Positions 34,227-42,931 of a stretch of 64,000 nt of DNA are shown in pieces. This stretch comes from SHLQ01 sp964451305. Lineage in GTDB: Bacteria; Actinomycetota; Acidimicrobiia; Acidimicrobiales; SHLQ01. The stretch's first letter is position 1. The number at the start of each line of letters is the position of its first letter. The stretch covers positions 6,270-70,269 of the forward strand of contig CAYVHV010000018.1 in assembly GCA_964451305.1 (NCBI GenBank). Direction: 5' to 3'. The notes under the pieces were generated by a model. That model ran no database searches. It saw only the letters and a list, made by a program, of their open reading frames with translations, and was not told the origin of the DNA. Both the position numbers and the translations under genes were made by a program.

Positions 34227-34955
34227 ATGGAGTCGAACACCAGTTCTTACACTGGTTCCGCAGAGGGGCCAGAGACGTGGTCAACAGAGCGGCGTCGACT
34301 CGACCGCGCACTCGCTGCGGCGATGGGCGTAGTGCGAGGTGTTTTGTTGAAACTCGCGGCTCGCGACCGGTTGTCGATGATCGGCAAATGCCGAACCATC
34401 CTCGACACAATCGAATCCCAAGCAATCGCAGAAGCGCTCGAAGCCGGTACCCCAACACGCAAGGTCGAAGACATCGTGCATTGCGCCGGCGGCGGCCAAA
34501 CTTCTAAACGCACGGTGAAGAAGAAGGCGCGCCGTGGCGCGGCGGTTCGAGAGAATCCCGAGTTGGGCCACAAGATGGCAACCGGTGAGCTGTCCGATGA
34601 GCAGGTCGATGTCATTGCCACGGCCTCTGAGCAAACGGGCGGCGACGCAGCTCACGACACTGAGCTGATCGACAAGGTCGCGGCTGCGCCGCCCGAGCAA
34701 GGCAAGAAGCTGGCCGACAAGTACGTGCGTGATCGGCAATCCCAAGATGACATCGACTCGGCCTGTACCAGGGCCCGCCGCGCACGTCGCGTGAGCCGCT
34801 ACACCAACGAGGAACGCGGCACCGATGTGTTACAAATCGAAGGCGCAGCCGAAGATATCGATGCGATTGAAGCTCGTGTCAGCGACATTGCCGACGAGTT
34901 GTATCGCAATGACGGTGACCGCGAGTTCGGTCAGCGACATTTGCCCAGCGATTAG
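34227..34955 (+). pseudogene. DUF222-HNH protein, N-terminal part (broken)
   Basis: The 242-residue product matches the N-terminal DUF222 part of actinobacterial HNH endonucleases (LDRALAAAMGVVRG..., LSDEQVDVIATASEQTG, DKYVRDRQSQDDIDSACTRARRARRVSRYTNEERGTDVL). The frame stops just before an assembly gap, while the HNH domain continues in a different frame after it. Compared with the family, the segment between DUF222 and HNH is missing. Start: TACGTT six nt before the ATG. Whether this is a real pseudogene or an assembly fault cannot be decided here; these genes are commonly multi-copy. Confidence 0.75.
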
Positions 34956-35134
34956 CCCTTATTGCTCGAGATGGTGGATNNNNNNNNNNNNNNNNNNNNN
35001 NNNNNNNNNNNNNNNNNNNNNNNNNNNNNNNNNNNNNNNNNNNNNNNNNNNNNNNNNNNNNNNNNNNNNNNNNNNNNNNGTTCGGTCAGCGACATTTGCC
35101 CAGCGATTAGCCCTTATTGCTCGAGATGGTGGAT
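34925..35134. other. 100-N gap flanked by an identical 55-nt overlap
   Basis: Positions 34980-35079 are N. The 55 nt before the gap (34925-34979) are identical to the 55 nt after it (35080-35134). This is what a scaffolder leaves when two contigs overlapping by one k-mer are joined with a fixed-size gap, so the gap is probably not real sequence. It is a property of the assembly rather than a biological repeat. Confidence 0.88.
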
Positions 35135-35445
35135 GTGTGCGCTGCAACGCCAACCATTCGCGTTGTGTCGCCCACCACCTCGACCCGTGGACATCCAGGC
35201 TCAAAGGCGAATCGAACATCGATCGTATGGCATTGCTGTGCGATGACTGTCACCACCACATCCACGACAACGAGCTGACACTCTTTAGCGACAGTCGAGG
35301 CGTGTGGCGGGCCCGCAAGGCCCGACCCGAAGAAATCCCTGCTGCCGGGCCGCCCCGAAAAGCCCCCCGAACGCCGCCACCACACGAAAACCAGCGGCCC
35401 GTTGCCCGCCCCAACCAAGAACCGCTCTTCGGCCAGCGGGAATGA
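35080..35445 (+). pseudogene. HNH endonuclease domain, C-terminal part of DUF222-HNH protein
   Basis: The 121-residue reading frame after the gap begins RSATFAQRLALIARDGGC and carries the HNH motif with zinc Cys pairs: CVRCNANHSRCVAHHLDPW, then NIDRMALLCDDCHHHIHD. A Pro-rich tail follows. Its 5' end is cut by the gap; if the gap is closed through the 55-nt overlap, a TGA lies in frame nine nt upstream, so it cannot be joined to the DUF222 part without a frameshift. Confidence 0.8.
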
Positions 35446-35508
35446 CCATACGCGCTTCTATCTGCCCCAATACGTGGTCCTGCCCAGATTGAACAACGAT
35501 TGAACCCT

Positions 35509-36198
35509 CTACCCGTTCAACGATTTGGCTTCGTCGAACAGCTCTTGGATCCGGTCGCGCAACAACTCGGTGTGCTCTTGCACCGCTCGACGACTGACGC
35601 GACCTTTGTCGTTCGGTTCCGGCGGAGCGAGCGGCTCGCCGATCACGAACGTGATCTTTCTCGGATACACGAACTTCGATCCGGTCGGCATCGCTGCCTC
35701 TGAACCCGCAACACCGATCGGGATAATCGGCACCTGCTGACGGCCGGCGAGAAAGCTCGGGCCACTGTGCATGTTCTCTTCTTCGACGATCGGCCCGCTC
35801 TGACGGGTGCCCTCGGGGAACATCACGAGCGGCTCGTCGTTCGCGAGAATGTCCTCGGCGAGACGCAGCGCTGCACGGTCGGCCGATTCGCGCTCCACCG
35901 GGAACCCACCCATCGTGTCGAGGAACCAGGCCGCGGGTTTGCCCGCCTTCCACAGCGACTCCTTGCCCATGAACCGAATGGGGTCGCGCCGAATCACAGG
36001 CAGCAAGGGCGTGTCGAGGTTCGAACGATGGTTTGGGCTGAGGATGAATGCGCCATCTTCCGGCAGGTTCTCTCTCCCATGCACCTCGTAGCGGAACCAG
36101 ATCTTGGCGAATGTCACGACGACGGCGCGAGCGACCATCCATGCAAGCCGTTGTGCCTGGGTCATTCCAGGTCGGTGCAGTATGGAATTTCCCGTCAT
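35509..36198 (-). CDS. plsC: 1-acyl-sn-glycerol-3-phosphate acyltransferase family protein
   Basis: Phospholipid acyltransferase of 229 aa. The catalytic motif is SPNHRSNLDTP (NHx4D variant), the phosphate-binding motif FPEGTRQSG, with PIRFMGKESLW and GGFPVERES between, and VPIIPIGVAGSE after. The product should be phosphatidic acid made at the membrane, though other acceptors are possible. Its start overlaps the stop of aroA-cmk (ATGA), so it is translated as part of that operon. Confidence 0.9.
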   Translation of the reverse strand: MTGNSILHRPGMTQAQRLAWMVARAVVVTFAKIWFRYEVHGRENLPEDGAFILSPNHRSNLDTPLLPVIRRDPIRFMGKESLWKAGKPAAWFLDTMGGFPVERESADRAALRLAEDILANDEPLVMFPEGTRQSGPIVEEENMHSGPSFLAGRQQVPIIPIGVAGSEAAMPTGSKFVYPRKITFVIGEPLAPPEPNDKGRVSRRAVQEHTELLRDRIQELFDEAKSLNG

Positions 36199-38147
36199 GA
36201 TCCTCCCTCGATCCAGATGTTCACCACCGCGTCGACAACTTCGTCGATAGTGAGCGAGGTCGAGTCGATCTGGGTTGCGCCCTCAGCGACCGTTAACGGG
36301 TCAGTTTCGCGCGTCATGTCGAGGTGGTCTCGCTCGGCGATCGCTGTGGCCATCGCTGCAATGTCGTCGTCACCAGTTTCCGCGGCGCGACGGCGCGCCC
36401 GCTCCTCCACCGAGGCATTCAGGTAGATCTTCAGCTCAGCATCGGGGAACACCGCAGTGCCGATATCTCGCCCTTCGATGACCGCTCCCCCGCGCACCGT
36501 CGCCCAATGCCGCTGGGCCTCGACGAGCACGACGCGAACCTGCGGGTTTGCTGCAACCACCGATACTGCAGCGGTGACTTCCGGTTCGCGAATCGCAGTG
36601 GTGACATCCTCGCCGTTAACGAGCACTTTGGTCGGGCCGATGACGATCTCTGCATCGCGTGCGGCCTGGCCGACCCGGTCGAGTTCATCGAGGCCGACCC
36701 CGGCCTTCAGTACAGCGAACGTCACGGCTCGATACATCGCTCCGGTGTCGAGGTGTGGGATTTGGAGCTGGGCTGCTAAGCGCTTCGCAATCGTCGACTT
36801 GCCGCTACCGGCTGGACCGTCGATGGCGAGCACGCGTGGGCGTTGTCGCGCTGAGCTCCGCAACGTGTCGAGCATCGTCCAGTATCCGGGGAAGGTCTTG
36901 GCAACACATCCCGGGTCGTCGATCGTGATGGGCCCATCTGTCAGGCCAACCAAAGCAAAAGCCATGGCCATTCGGTGGTCTTCATAGGTCTGCACCACCG
37001 CGTTCTCGTGCAGTCCTCCGGTCACGGTGAACCCGTCAGCATCGACCACGGCTGAAACGCCAACACGATTGAGCTCATCGACCGATCCCTGTACCCGGTC
37101 GGACTCTTTGGTCGAACGGATGAAACCAATGCCGGTGACCGATGATGTTCCCGACGCTCTAGCCGCCAGCGCAGCGAAGGTAGGAGCCGTATCGCTCATG
37201 TCGCCAAGATCGACCGTCAACGGGTCGAGCATGCCGCTGCCCCGCACTTCGATCGATTCTTCGTCGACGAACACCGTTGCCCCCATTGGAGCGAGGACGC
37301 GTTCGGCGAACTGTGCGTCGCCTTGCAGCGAGGTAGATCCCAGCCCGAGGACACGCACTCGCCCGCCGACGATGGCAGCTGCTGCGAGTGGATACGACGC
37401 TGTCGATGCGTCGGGTTCGACGTGGTACTCAACCGCCGAATAGCCGGTCGCTTCGACGCTGATGACATGACCGGCATCGTTCTGCAGAGTCGTTACCAAT
37501 GCGCCAAAAGAGGCCATCACGGCGATGGTCATCTCGATGTAGGGCATTGAAACCGCAGCGCCGGTCAGCGTGAGCGTGAGCCCATTTGGGAACAGTGGCG
37601 CGGCGAGCAAGAGCGCGGAGATGAACTGGCTGGAAACGCTGGCGTCGATGGCCACCGAGTCCTCCGTGACCGGGGAGCTGATCGAGATCGGAAGCGTGTT
37701 GGAATCGACGTCGGCTCCGAGGTCGCGAAGCGCATCCGCGAGCGTTCCCATCGGGCGTGCCCGCATCTGTTCGTGACCGGTCAGGGTGCCGCTCCCGACC
37801 AGCGCAAGGACCGGCAACAAGAAACGCGCACTGGTGCCCGACATGTTTGCATCGAGCGGTTCGATGGGTGCCCAAAAGTCGCCGCCACGGCCGTGAACAG
37901 TGACCGTCGTCTGGTCGTCGGCGATCACGCTTTCGACGCCGATCAGCTCGAGGGCGCTGATCATTGCTCGGGTGTCGTCGGAAAGACCAACGCCGGTCAG
38001 CGTCGTCGTCCCAGCGGCCAGAGCGGCGGTGATAAGGGCCCGGTTCGTGATGCTCTTCGACCCGGGAAGGGTGATATCGGCGTCGAGCGTCCCGATGATC
38101 GGCTCGACCACCACGACATTCGACCCGTCCGGTGCAACGATGCTCAT
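36195..38147 (-). CDS. AroA-Cmk fusion: EPSP synthase and cytidylate kinase
   Basis: A single 650-residue chain with two complete enzymes. Residues 1 to about 435 are 3-phosphoshikimate 1-carboxyvinyltransferase (LPGSKSITNRAL, SDDTRAM, GTSARFLLPVLA, and the late EDHRMAMAFAL). Residues about 438-650 are CMP/dCMP kinase (AIDGPAGSGKSTIAKRLA, LDTGAMYRAVT, VIEGRDIGTAVFPDA, EERARRRAAE). No stop or frame change lies between. It joins aromatic synthesis with pyrimidine nucleotide supply in one polypeptide; both halves look functional. Overlaps tyrA (ATGA) upstream and plsC downstream. Confidence 0.95.
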   Translation of the reverse strand: MSIVAPDGSNVVVVEPIIGTLDADITLPGSKSITNRALITAALAAGTTTLTGVGLSDDTRAMISALELIGVESVIADDQTTVTVHGRGGDFWAPIEPLDANMSGTSARFLLPVLALVGSGTLTGHEQMRARPMGTLADALRDLGADVDSNTLPISISSPVTEDSVAIDASVSSQFISALLLAAPLFPNGLTLTLTGAAVSMPYIEMTIAVMASFGALVTTLQNDAGHVISVEATGYSAVEYHVEPDASTASYPLAAAAIVGGRVRVLGLGSTSLQGDAQFAERVLAPMGATVFVDEESIEVRGSGMLDPLTVDLGDMSDTAPTFAALAARASGTSSVTGIGFIRSTKESDRVQGSVDELNRVGVSAVVDADGFTVTGGLHENAVVQTYEDHRMAMAFALVGLTDGPITIDDPGCVAKTFPGYWTMLDTLRSSARQRPRVLAIDGPAGSGKSTIAKRLAAQLQIPHLDTGAMYRAVTFAVLKAGVGLDELDRVGQAARDAEIVIGPTKVLVNGEDVTTAIREPEVTAAVSVVAANPQVRVVLVEAQRHWATVRGGAVIEGRDIGTAVFPDAELKIYLNASVEERARRRAAETGDDDIAAMATAIAERDHLDMTRETDPLTVAEGATQIDSTSLTIDEVVDAVVNIWIEGGS

Positions 38148-39208
38148 GACAGGGGCCTCACCGACGGGCGATATCCATGCTCGTGCAGCCCGGCGCTCAG
38201 GACCTCGGCCATGTCTACTCCTACGAGCAACACGACAACGCCGGTAGGGCCTTCAGCGCTGTGGGCAATCTCCATGTCGAAGATGTTGACATCGAGCTCA
38301 GCAGCCAGGCTGGTGATCGCCGCCAGTTGGCCGCTTTCGTCCTTGACACGAACGCGAAGCTCGGCCAAGCCAGATGGCAAGGTGGCACTCGCAGGAAGGT
38401 TGATCCGGGCATCTCGCGCCGTCTGAAGCGAGGATTCGATTCCCCCGGTATCGCCTTCCACGACAGCGTTACGAAGCCCTTCGAGCCGTGCGATCACCTC
38501 GTCTAACGCTTCGGTAATGGCTTCGCCATTCTGAACACAGATCGGCGGCCAGATCGCGGGCGAGCCCGCAGCGATTCGAGTCATGTCGCGAAACCCACCA
38601 GCGGCCAAGCGAAGCATCGCCGCATGTTCGTCAGAGCGAGTCGCCGCCACGTTCATTAACGCAGCCGCCGTGAGGTGTGGAACATGGGAAACGGTAGCGA
38701 CCATGCGATCATGGGCCGCCGGAGTGAGCGTCAGTGGATCGGCGCCGAGCGCCGTCACGAAGTCATGCATGGCAGCAAAGGTCTCATCGGAGGTATTCGG
38801 CGTTGGGCATACCACCCAGGCAGCCCCTCGAAACAGCTCGGCTCGCGCCCCATCGAGACCGGTCTGCTCTGAACCTGCCATCGGATGCGACGGGACGAAT
38901 CGAGCGTCGTCGATCGCTTCAGCGATCGGACCCTTCACGCTTCCGGTATCGGTGACCCACCCCGAGGTCTCCCGCAGGGCGTGTTCCACACCATCGATGA
39001 TGGCGTCTACCGGCGTTGCGATCACGGTCAGCTCCGCATCTGCCGACAACCCAGCGTGCGCAATGACCCCTTCGGCAATGGCTCGTTCGACCGTCGACGG
39101 GTCACGGTCGACCCCGCCGACGGTAAAGCCCATATGGGTGAGGGCGTGTGCGACGCTGCCGCCGATCAAGCCGAGACCAACAACGCCTGCGGAGCGCGAA
39201 TCAGACAT
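38144..39208 (-). CDS. tyrA: Prephenate dehydrogenase with ACT domain
   Basis: Oxidative decarboxylation of prephenate to 4-hydroxyphenylpyruvate in tyrosine synthesis (354 aa). The NAD motif is VVGLGLIGGSVA, then VIATPVDAI, VTDTGSVKG and FVPSHPMAGSEQTG with the catalytic His, and HDRMVATVSHVPHL. The last 80 residues are an ACT domain (LRVRVKDESGQLAAITSLAAELDVNIFDMEI), suggesting feedback control by an aromatic amino acid. It is coupled to aroA-cmk downstream. Confidence 0.95.
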   Translation of the reverse strand: MSDSRSAGVVGLGLIGGSVAHALTHMGFTVGGVDRDPSTVERAIAEGVIAHAGLSADAELTVIATPVDAIIDGVEHALRETSGWVTDTGSVKGPIAEAIDDARFVPSHPMAGSEQTGLDGARAELFRGAAWVVCPTPNTSDETFAAMHDFVTALGADPLTLTPAAHDRMVATVSHVPHLTAAALMNVAATRSDEHAAMLRLAAGGFRDMTRIAAGSPAIWPPICVQNGEAITEALDEVIARLEGLRNAVVEGDTGGIESSLQTARDARINLPASATLPSGLAELRVRVKDESGQLAAITSLAAELDVNIFDMEIAHSAEGPTGVVVLLVGVDMAEVLSAGLHEHGYRPSVRPLS

Positions 39209-39221
39209 AGTTCTTCGAAGC

Positions 39222-39947
39222 CTATTCGGTTGCGCTCGCCGCCACGTCGGCTTCGATCGAACGGACTTCTTCGCCCGTCAGATCGCGCCACTCTCCCGGC
39301 TTCAACGACGGATCGCTCAGAGAACCAATGCGAGAACGAACGAGACGCGTGACATCGTGGCCGACGGCGGCGCACATACGGCGCACCTGTCGATTCCGTC
39401 CCTCGTGAATCACGATCTTGAGCAGGCCAGGCGAGAGCTCTGAGACCTTCGCCGGTGACGTGACCCCGTCTTCGAGCTCGATCCCTTCGCGCAGCTTCCG
39501 CAACGTTCCACGACTTACCGATCCACCGTGGACGCTGACGAGGTATTCCTTTTCCACACCGTACGACGGGTGGGTGAGCCGCTGGGTCAGCCCACCGTCG
39601 TTGGTCAGCAAGATTAACCCTTCGCTATCAGCGTCGAGCCGACCGATTGGATAGAGACGCTCGTCGGCATCGACAAGATCGACCACGGTCGTCCGATCGT
39701 GGGGATCGGATGCGCTCGAAATGACATCCTTAGGTTTGTTCAGCAGCACCGTCCGACGCGTGGGATCGATCGACACGACCGCACCGTCAACCCGCAGCTC
39801 GTCGACACTCGGATCGACCTTGTCGCCGAGGGTCGCGACGACGCCATTGATCAAAATGCGTCCGTCTTCGATCATCTCTTCGCACACTCGGCGGCTCGCA
39901 ACGCCGGCCGCTGCGAGCGCCTTCTGCGCCCGCTGAACTTCGGTCAC
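39222..39947 (-). CDS. rRNA pseudouridine synthase (RsuA/RluB family)
   Basis: Modifies a uridine in rRNA to pseudouridine (241 aa). An N-terminal S4 RNA-binding domain (AQKALAAAGVASRRVCEEMI, ILINGVVATLGDKV) is followed by the catalytic domain with the Asp in PIGRLDADSEGLILLTNDG, and the late GRNRQVRRMCAAVGHDVTRLVR. Gene order scpA-scpB-pseudouridine synthase is conserved in Gram-positive bacteria, where this gene is usually called rluB. The start overlaps the scpB stop. Confidence 0.94.
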   Translation of the reverse strand: MTEVQRAQKALAAAGVASRRVCEEMIEDGRILINGVVATLGDKVDPSVDELRVDGAVVSIDPTRRTVLLNKPKDVISSASDPHDRTTVVDLVDADERLYPIGRLDADSEGLILLTNDGGLTQRLTHPSYGVEKEYLVSVHGGSVSRGTLRKLREGIELEDGVTSPAKVSELSPGLLKIVIHEGRNRQVRRMCAAVGHDVTRLVRSRIGSLSDPSLKPGEWRDLTGEEVRSIEADVAASATE

Positions 39948-40714
39948 TCCTCGTCCCGAGCCGCCATCGCGGCATCGGTGAGGTCGAGCACGACAGTGTC
40001 TTGAGCGTCTTCTTCGTCTGCGCTGATCTCCAATGGCTCACCGGCATCTGTAATCGCAGCATCCGCTGTCACCGCAGCCGGTTCAGGGTCTTCGAAACGC
40101 AAGCCATGTTCGAGGGCTTCGACCACGTCAGGAGCGGGCACAAAGTCGCCGAGCTCAGGAAGATCCAGAATCGAGTTGATGTTCATGCGCTCAAGAAAAA
40201 GTGATGTTGTTCCGTACAACACGGCCTGGCCAGGCCCAGGATCTCGAGATACCTCAGCGATGTAGCCACGATGGTTCAAGGTCCGCATCACCGCGTCGAC
40301 CGACACACCGCGAATAGCGGCGACCTGCGCTCGTGAAATCGGTTGCTTATACGCAACGATCGCGAGGGTTTCCAGTGCTGCTGCCGACAGCCGAGTGGCT
40401 TGGCCTTCGAGCACGAAACGCTCCACATACGCAGCCTGCGCGGGGTGACTCTGATAGCGGTAGCCGCCAGCGACACGGGCCAGGATAAAGCCCCGACCTT
40501 GCGCACGGTACGCCTCATCGAGCGCAGCACAAGTGGCCTCAACAGCGTCGACACTCGCTTCGACCAACTGGGCCAACAACCGAGGTTCGATCGGGCGTTC
40601 GGCCACCATTAGTACCGCCTCGATCGCAGCGGTCAGCTCCTCGGGCAACTCCGGGCTATCGGAGATGACATGGGTGGTCGTCGTTGTCGATTCGTCTTCT
40701 AGTTCTGTGTCCAC
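39944..40714 (-). CDS. scpB: Segregation and condensation protein B
   Basis: Winged-helix kleisin partner of the SMC-ScpA condensin (256 aa). The core is ELTAAIEAVLMVAERPIEPRLLAQL, AYRAQGRGFILARVAGGYRYQ, RLSAAALETLAIVAYKQPISRAQVAAIRGVSVDAVMRTL and LYGTTSLFLE. The N- and C-termini are acidic extensions longer than usual. The start is GTG, directly after the scpA TAA, so translation is coupled. Confidence 0.95.
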   Translation of the reverse strand: MDTELEDESTTTTTHVISDSPELPEELTAAIEAVLMVAERPIEPRLLAQLVEASVDAVEATCAALDEAYRAQGRGFILARVAGGYRYQSHPAQAAYVERFVLEGQATRLSAAALETLAIVAYKQPISRAQVAAIRGVSVDAVMRTLNHRGYIAEVSRDPGPGQAVLYGTTSLFLERMNINSILDLPELGDFVPAPDVVEALEHGLRFEDPEPAAVTADAAITDAGEPLEISADEEDAQDTVVLDLTDAAMAARDEE

Positions 40715-41494
40715 TTATCCGTCGTATCTGTCGATTGCGAGCGCACTCCGCGCGTCGGCGGCATCGCCACCGATCCACTCGAGTTGAATATTTCCGAACG
40801 CTTCGGCCTGGCGAATGTCGACCAATCCCTGTTTGAAGAGTTCGAGGACCGCGAGGAACCGCACGACAACCTCTAGCCGGTCGACGAGTCCAGAGGTCAG
40901 ACTGCGGAAGCTCACCCTGCCAGCGCCGGGAAGCTCGTCGAGAAACTCCATCACTGCATCGGAGACCGACGCGGTTACCGCACTCACGTGATAGAGGTCG
41001 AGCACAGGCTCTGGCTTTGGAGTGAGTCCCCGGATCGCCGCGTCCCGTAGATCGAGAATGTCCAGCCCCTCGAGCATGTCGGGCGCGACCCCAAGAAATT
41101 CGTCTTCCATTCCAGCGACACGCGGATACGTGCGGCGTCCGGCATCATGAAGCTGACGAAGCACGCGAGACGCATCTTTGAAGGTCTTGCACTCCACCAG
41201 TCGAGCGAGCAAAAGATCTCGTTCCTCGAAGAGGGCAAGCTCATCATCGAGGTCGAACGAATCGTCGTCGGGGAGGAGCCGTCTCGCCTTGAGTTCGACG
41301 AGCGTCGCTGCAATCAGCAGGAACTCGGTAGCGATCTCGAGATCGAGCGTCTCCATCTTTTCGAGCTCAGCGAGGTACGCGTCGACGATGGTCGCCAAAG
41401 AAATCTCATACAGCTCAACCTCTTCAGCGAGGATCAGATGCAGGAGAAGATCAAAGGGTCCGTTATAGACCTGAGTTTCCACCTCGAATGCCAC
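40715..41494 (-). CDS. scpA: Segregation and condensation protein A
   Basis: Kleisin subunit that bridges the SMC dimer during chromosome condensation (259 aa). The N-terminal domain reads YNGPFDLLLHLILAEEVELYEISLATIVDAYL, then FLLIAATLVELKARRLLP; the C-terminal winged helix includes VVVRFLAVLELFKQGLVDIRQ. The start is GTG, seven nt after a TACGAT -10 element, so the head of this operon (scpA to plsC) is probably leaderless. It is divergent from the photolyase gene. Confidence 0.95.
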   Translation of the reverse strand: MAFEVETQVYNGPFDLLLHLILAEEVELYEISLATIVDAYLAELEKMETLDLEIATEFLLIAATLVELKARRLLPDDDSFDLDDELALFEERDLLLARLVECKTFKDASRVLRQLHDAGRRTYPRVAGMEDEFLGVAPDMLEGLDILDLRDAAIRGLTPKPEPVLDLYHVSAVTASVSDAVMEFLDELPGAGRVSFRSLTSGLVDRLEVVVRFLAVLELFKQGLVDIRQAEAFGNIQLEWIGGDAADARSALAIDRYDG

Positions 41495-41556
41495 GGCGGT
41501 GATCGTATCTCCGCTGAGGCCGATACTCCATCTCCGGGGCTTCTAGTCTCGACGAT

Positions 41557-42927
41557 GTGTCTTCACTAGCGGTCGCCTGGTTCCGAAACGATCTTCGTTT
41601 GGAGATGAATCCAGCGTGGTCGACCGCCACCGCTGCGGCAGATACCGTCATTCCCGTCGTGTGCATCGACCCTGCGCTGCTGTCCTCGGTGGGGCATTTC
41701 CGACGAAACCTCTACCTCGCGAACGTCGCTGCCCTCGACGCCGAGCTGCGGTCGCTCGGCGGTGAACTCTCCGTGCTGGTGGGCAACCCCAAGGAAAAGA
41801 TCGGCGAGATCATTGCGCTGACCGGCGCGGAGTCATTGCATTTCAACAGGGCGGCGAGCCAATTCGGGCGCAGTCGCGACAATGCGATCACCCGACAGCT
41901 GCCCTCGACCGAGCTCGTCACCCACTGGGGCACGCTCCTGACCGAGCCAGGGACCGTGCTCACCGGCAAAGGCACCTTGTCCAAGGTCTTCACACCGTTT
42001 TGGAAACAGTGGATCAAGGCCGCGCTCCCGGAGCTCCCGACGGGCGGTTCAGCGGATCTGACCGTGGCACCGAGCACGATTCGCGACGAGCTACCCAAGT
42101 TCGACGACCCGGTGATCCAACCCGGCACCGCTGGCGCTCACAACGCTCTAGACCGCTGGCTTTCTTCGGTCGACGACTATCTCGAAACGCGCGACATCCC
42201 CTCGGTCGAGGGCACATCTCAGCTGTCAGGGCACCTGCGCTTCGGGACGATTGCGCCCCGCACGCTGCTCGACATCGTCGGCACGAGCACGCCGGGCCGC
42301 GAAGGGTTCGTTCGCCAACTCGCATGGCGAGATTGGTATGCGCACATGCTGCTCCAGGCCCCCGACATGATCGACCGTGCGGTCAAAGAGCAATACGAAG
42401 CCGTGAAATGGCTCGATGATCCCGAAGGTCTCGCTGCCTGGCAGCACGGGCGCACCGGGTATCCAATCGTCGACGCTGGCATGCGCCAGTTGGCCGCTAC
42501 TGGTTGGATGCACAACCGAGTCCGCATGATCGCCGGATCGTTCCTCGTCAAACACCTCCTTATCGATTGGCGTGAAGGCGAGCGATGGTTCCGGCACCTC
42601 CTCATCGATGCTGAACCGTCTCAGAATGCCGGGAACTGGCAGTGGGTTGCCGGCACCGGAACCGATGCAGCGCCGTACTTCCGGGTCTTCAACCCGATTG
42701 CACAAAGCGAGAAGTTTGATTCGTCAGGTGCCTACATCAAGCACTGGGTGCCCGAGCTCTCCGACGTGCCCAGCGCCATAATCCATGCGCCGTGGCAAGC
42801 TGCACCACTCGACCTGGCCGCCAACGGCGTGGTTCTGGGCGACACCTACCCTCACCCAATCGTCGAACATCGCTTCGCGAGAGAACGAGTCCTCAACGCC
42901 TATAAGACCGCCTTGGGCAAAGACTGA
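41557..42927 (+). CDS. phr: Deoxyribodipyrimidine photolyase (cryptochrome/photolyase family)
   Basis: Light-driven repair of UV photodimers with FAD (456 aa). The N-terminal antenna domain starts LAVAWFRNDLRLEMNPAW. The FAD-binding part has SQLSGHLRFGTIAPRTLL, FVRQLAWRDWYAHML, TGYPIVDAGMRQLAATGWMHNRVRMI, and NAGNWQWVAGTGTDAAPYFRVFNPI, including the Trp residues used in electron transfer. Start is GTG, seven nt after TAGTCT. It converges with the TgpA gene, four nt apart. Substrate type (cyclobutane dimer) is inferred. Confidence 0.94.
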   Translation: MSSLAVAWFRNDLRLEMNPAWSTATAAADTVIPVVCIDPALLSSVGHFRRNLYLANVAALDAELRSLGGELSVLVGNPKEKIGEIIALTGAESLHFNRAASQFGRSRDNAITRQLPSTELVTHWGTLLTEPGTVLTGKGTLSKVFTPFWKQWIKAALPELPTGGSADLTVAPSTIRDELPKFDDPVIQPGTAGAHNALDRWLSSVDDYLETRDIPSVEGTSQLSGHLRFGTIAPRTLLDIVGTSTPGREGFVRQLAWRDWYAHMLLQAPDMIDRAVKEQYEAVKWLDDPEGLAAWQHGRTGYPIVDAGMRQLAATGWMHNRVRMIAGSFLVKHLLIDWREGERWFRHLLIDAEPSQNAGNWQWVAGTGTDAAPYFRVFNPIAQSEKFDSSGAYIKHWVPELSDVPSAIIHAPWQAAPLDLAANGVVLGDTYPHPIVEHRFARERVLNAYKTALGKD

Positions 42928-42931
42928 GCGA

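Noticed and set aside
34980..35079. Mobile element inserted in the DUF222-HNH gene
   Set aside because: The flanking identity is a 55-nt contig overlap around N, not a target-site duplication; no transposase is present.
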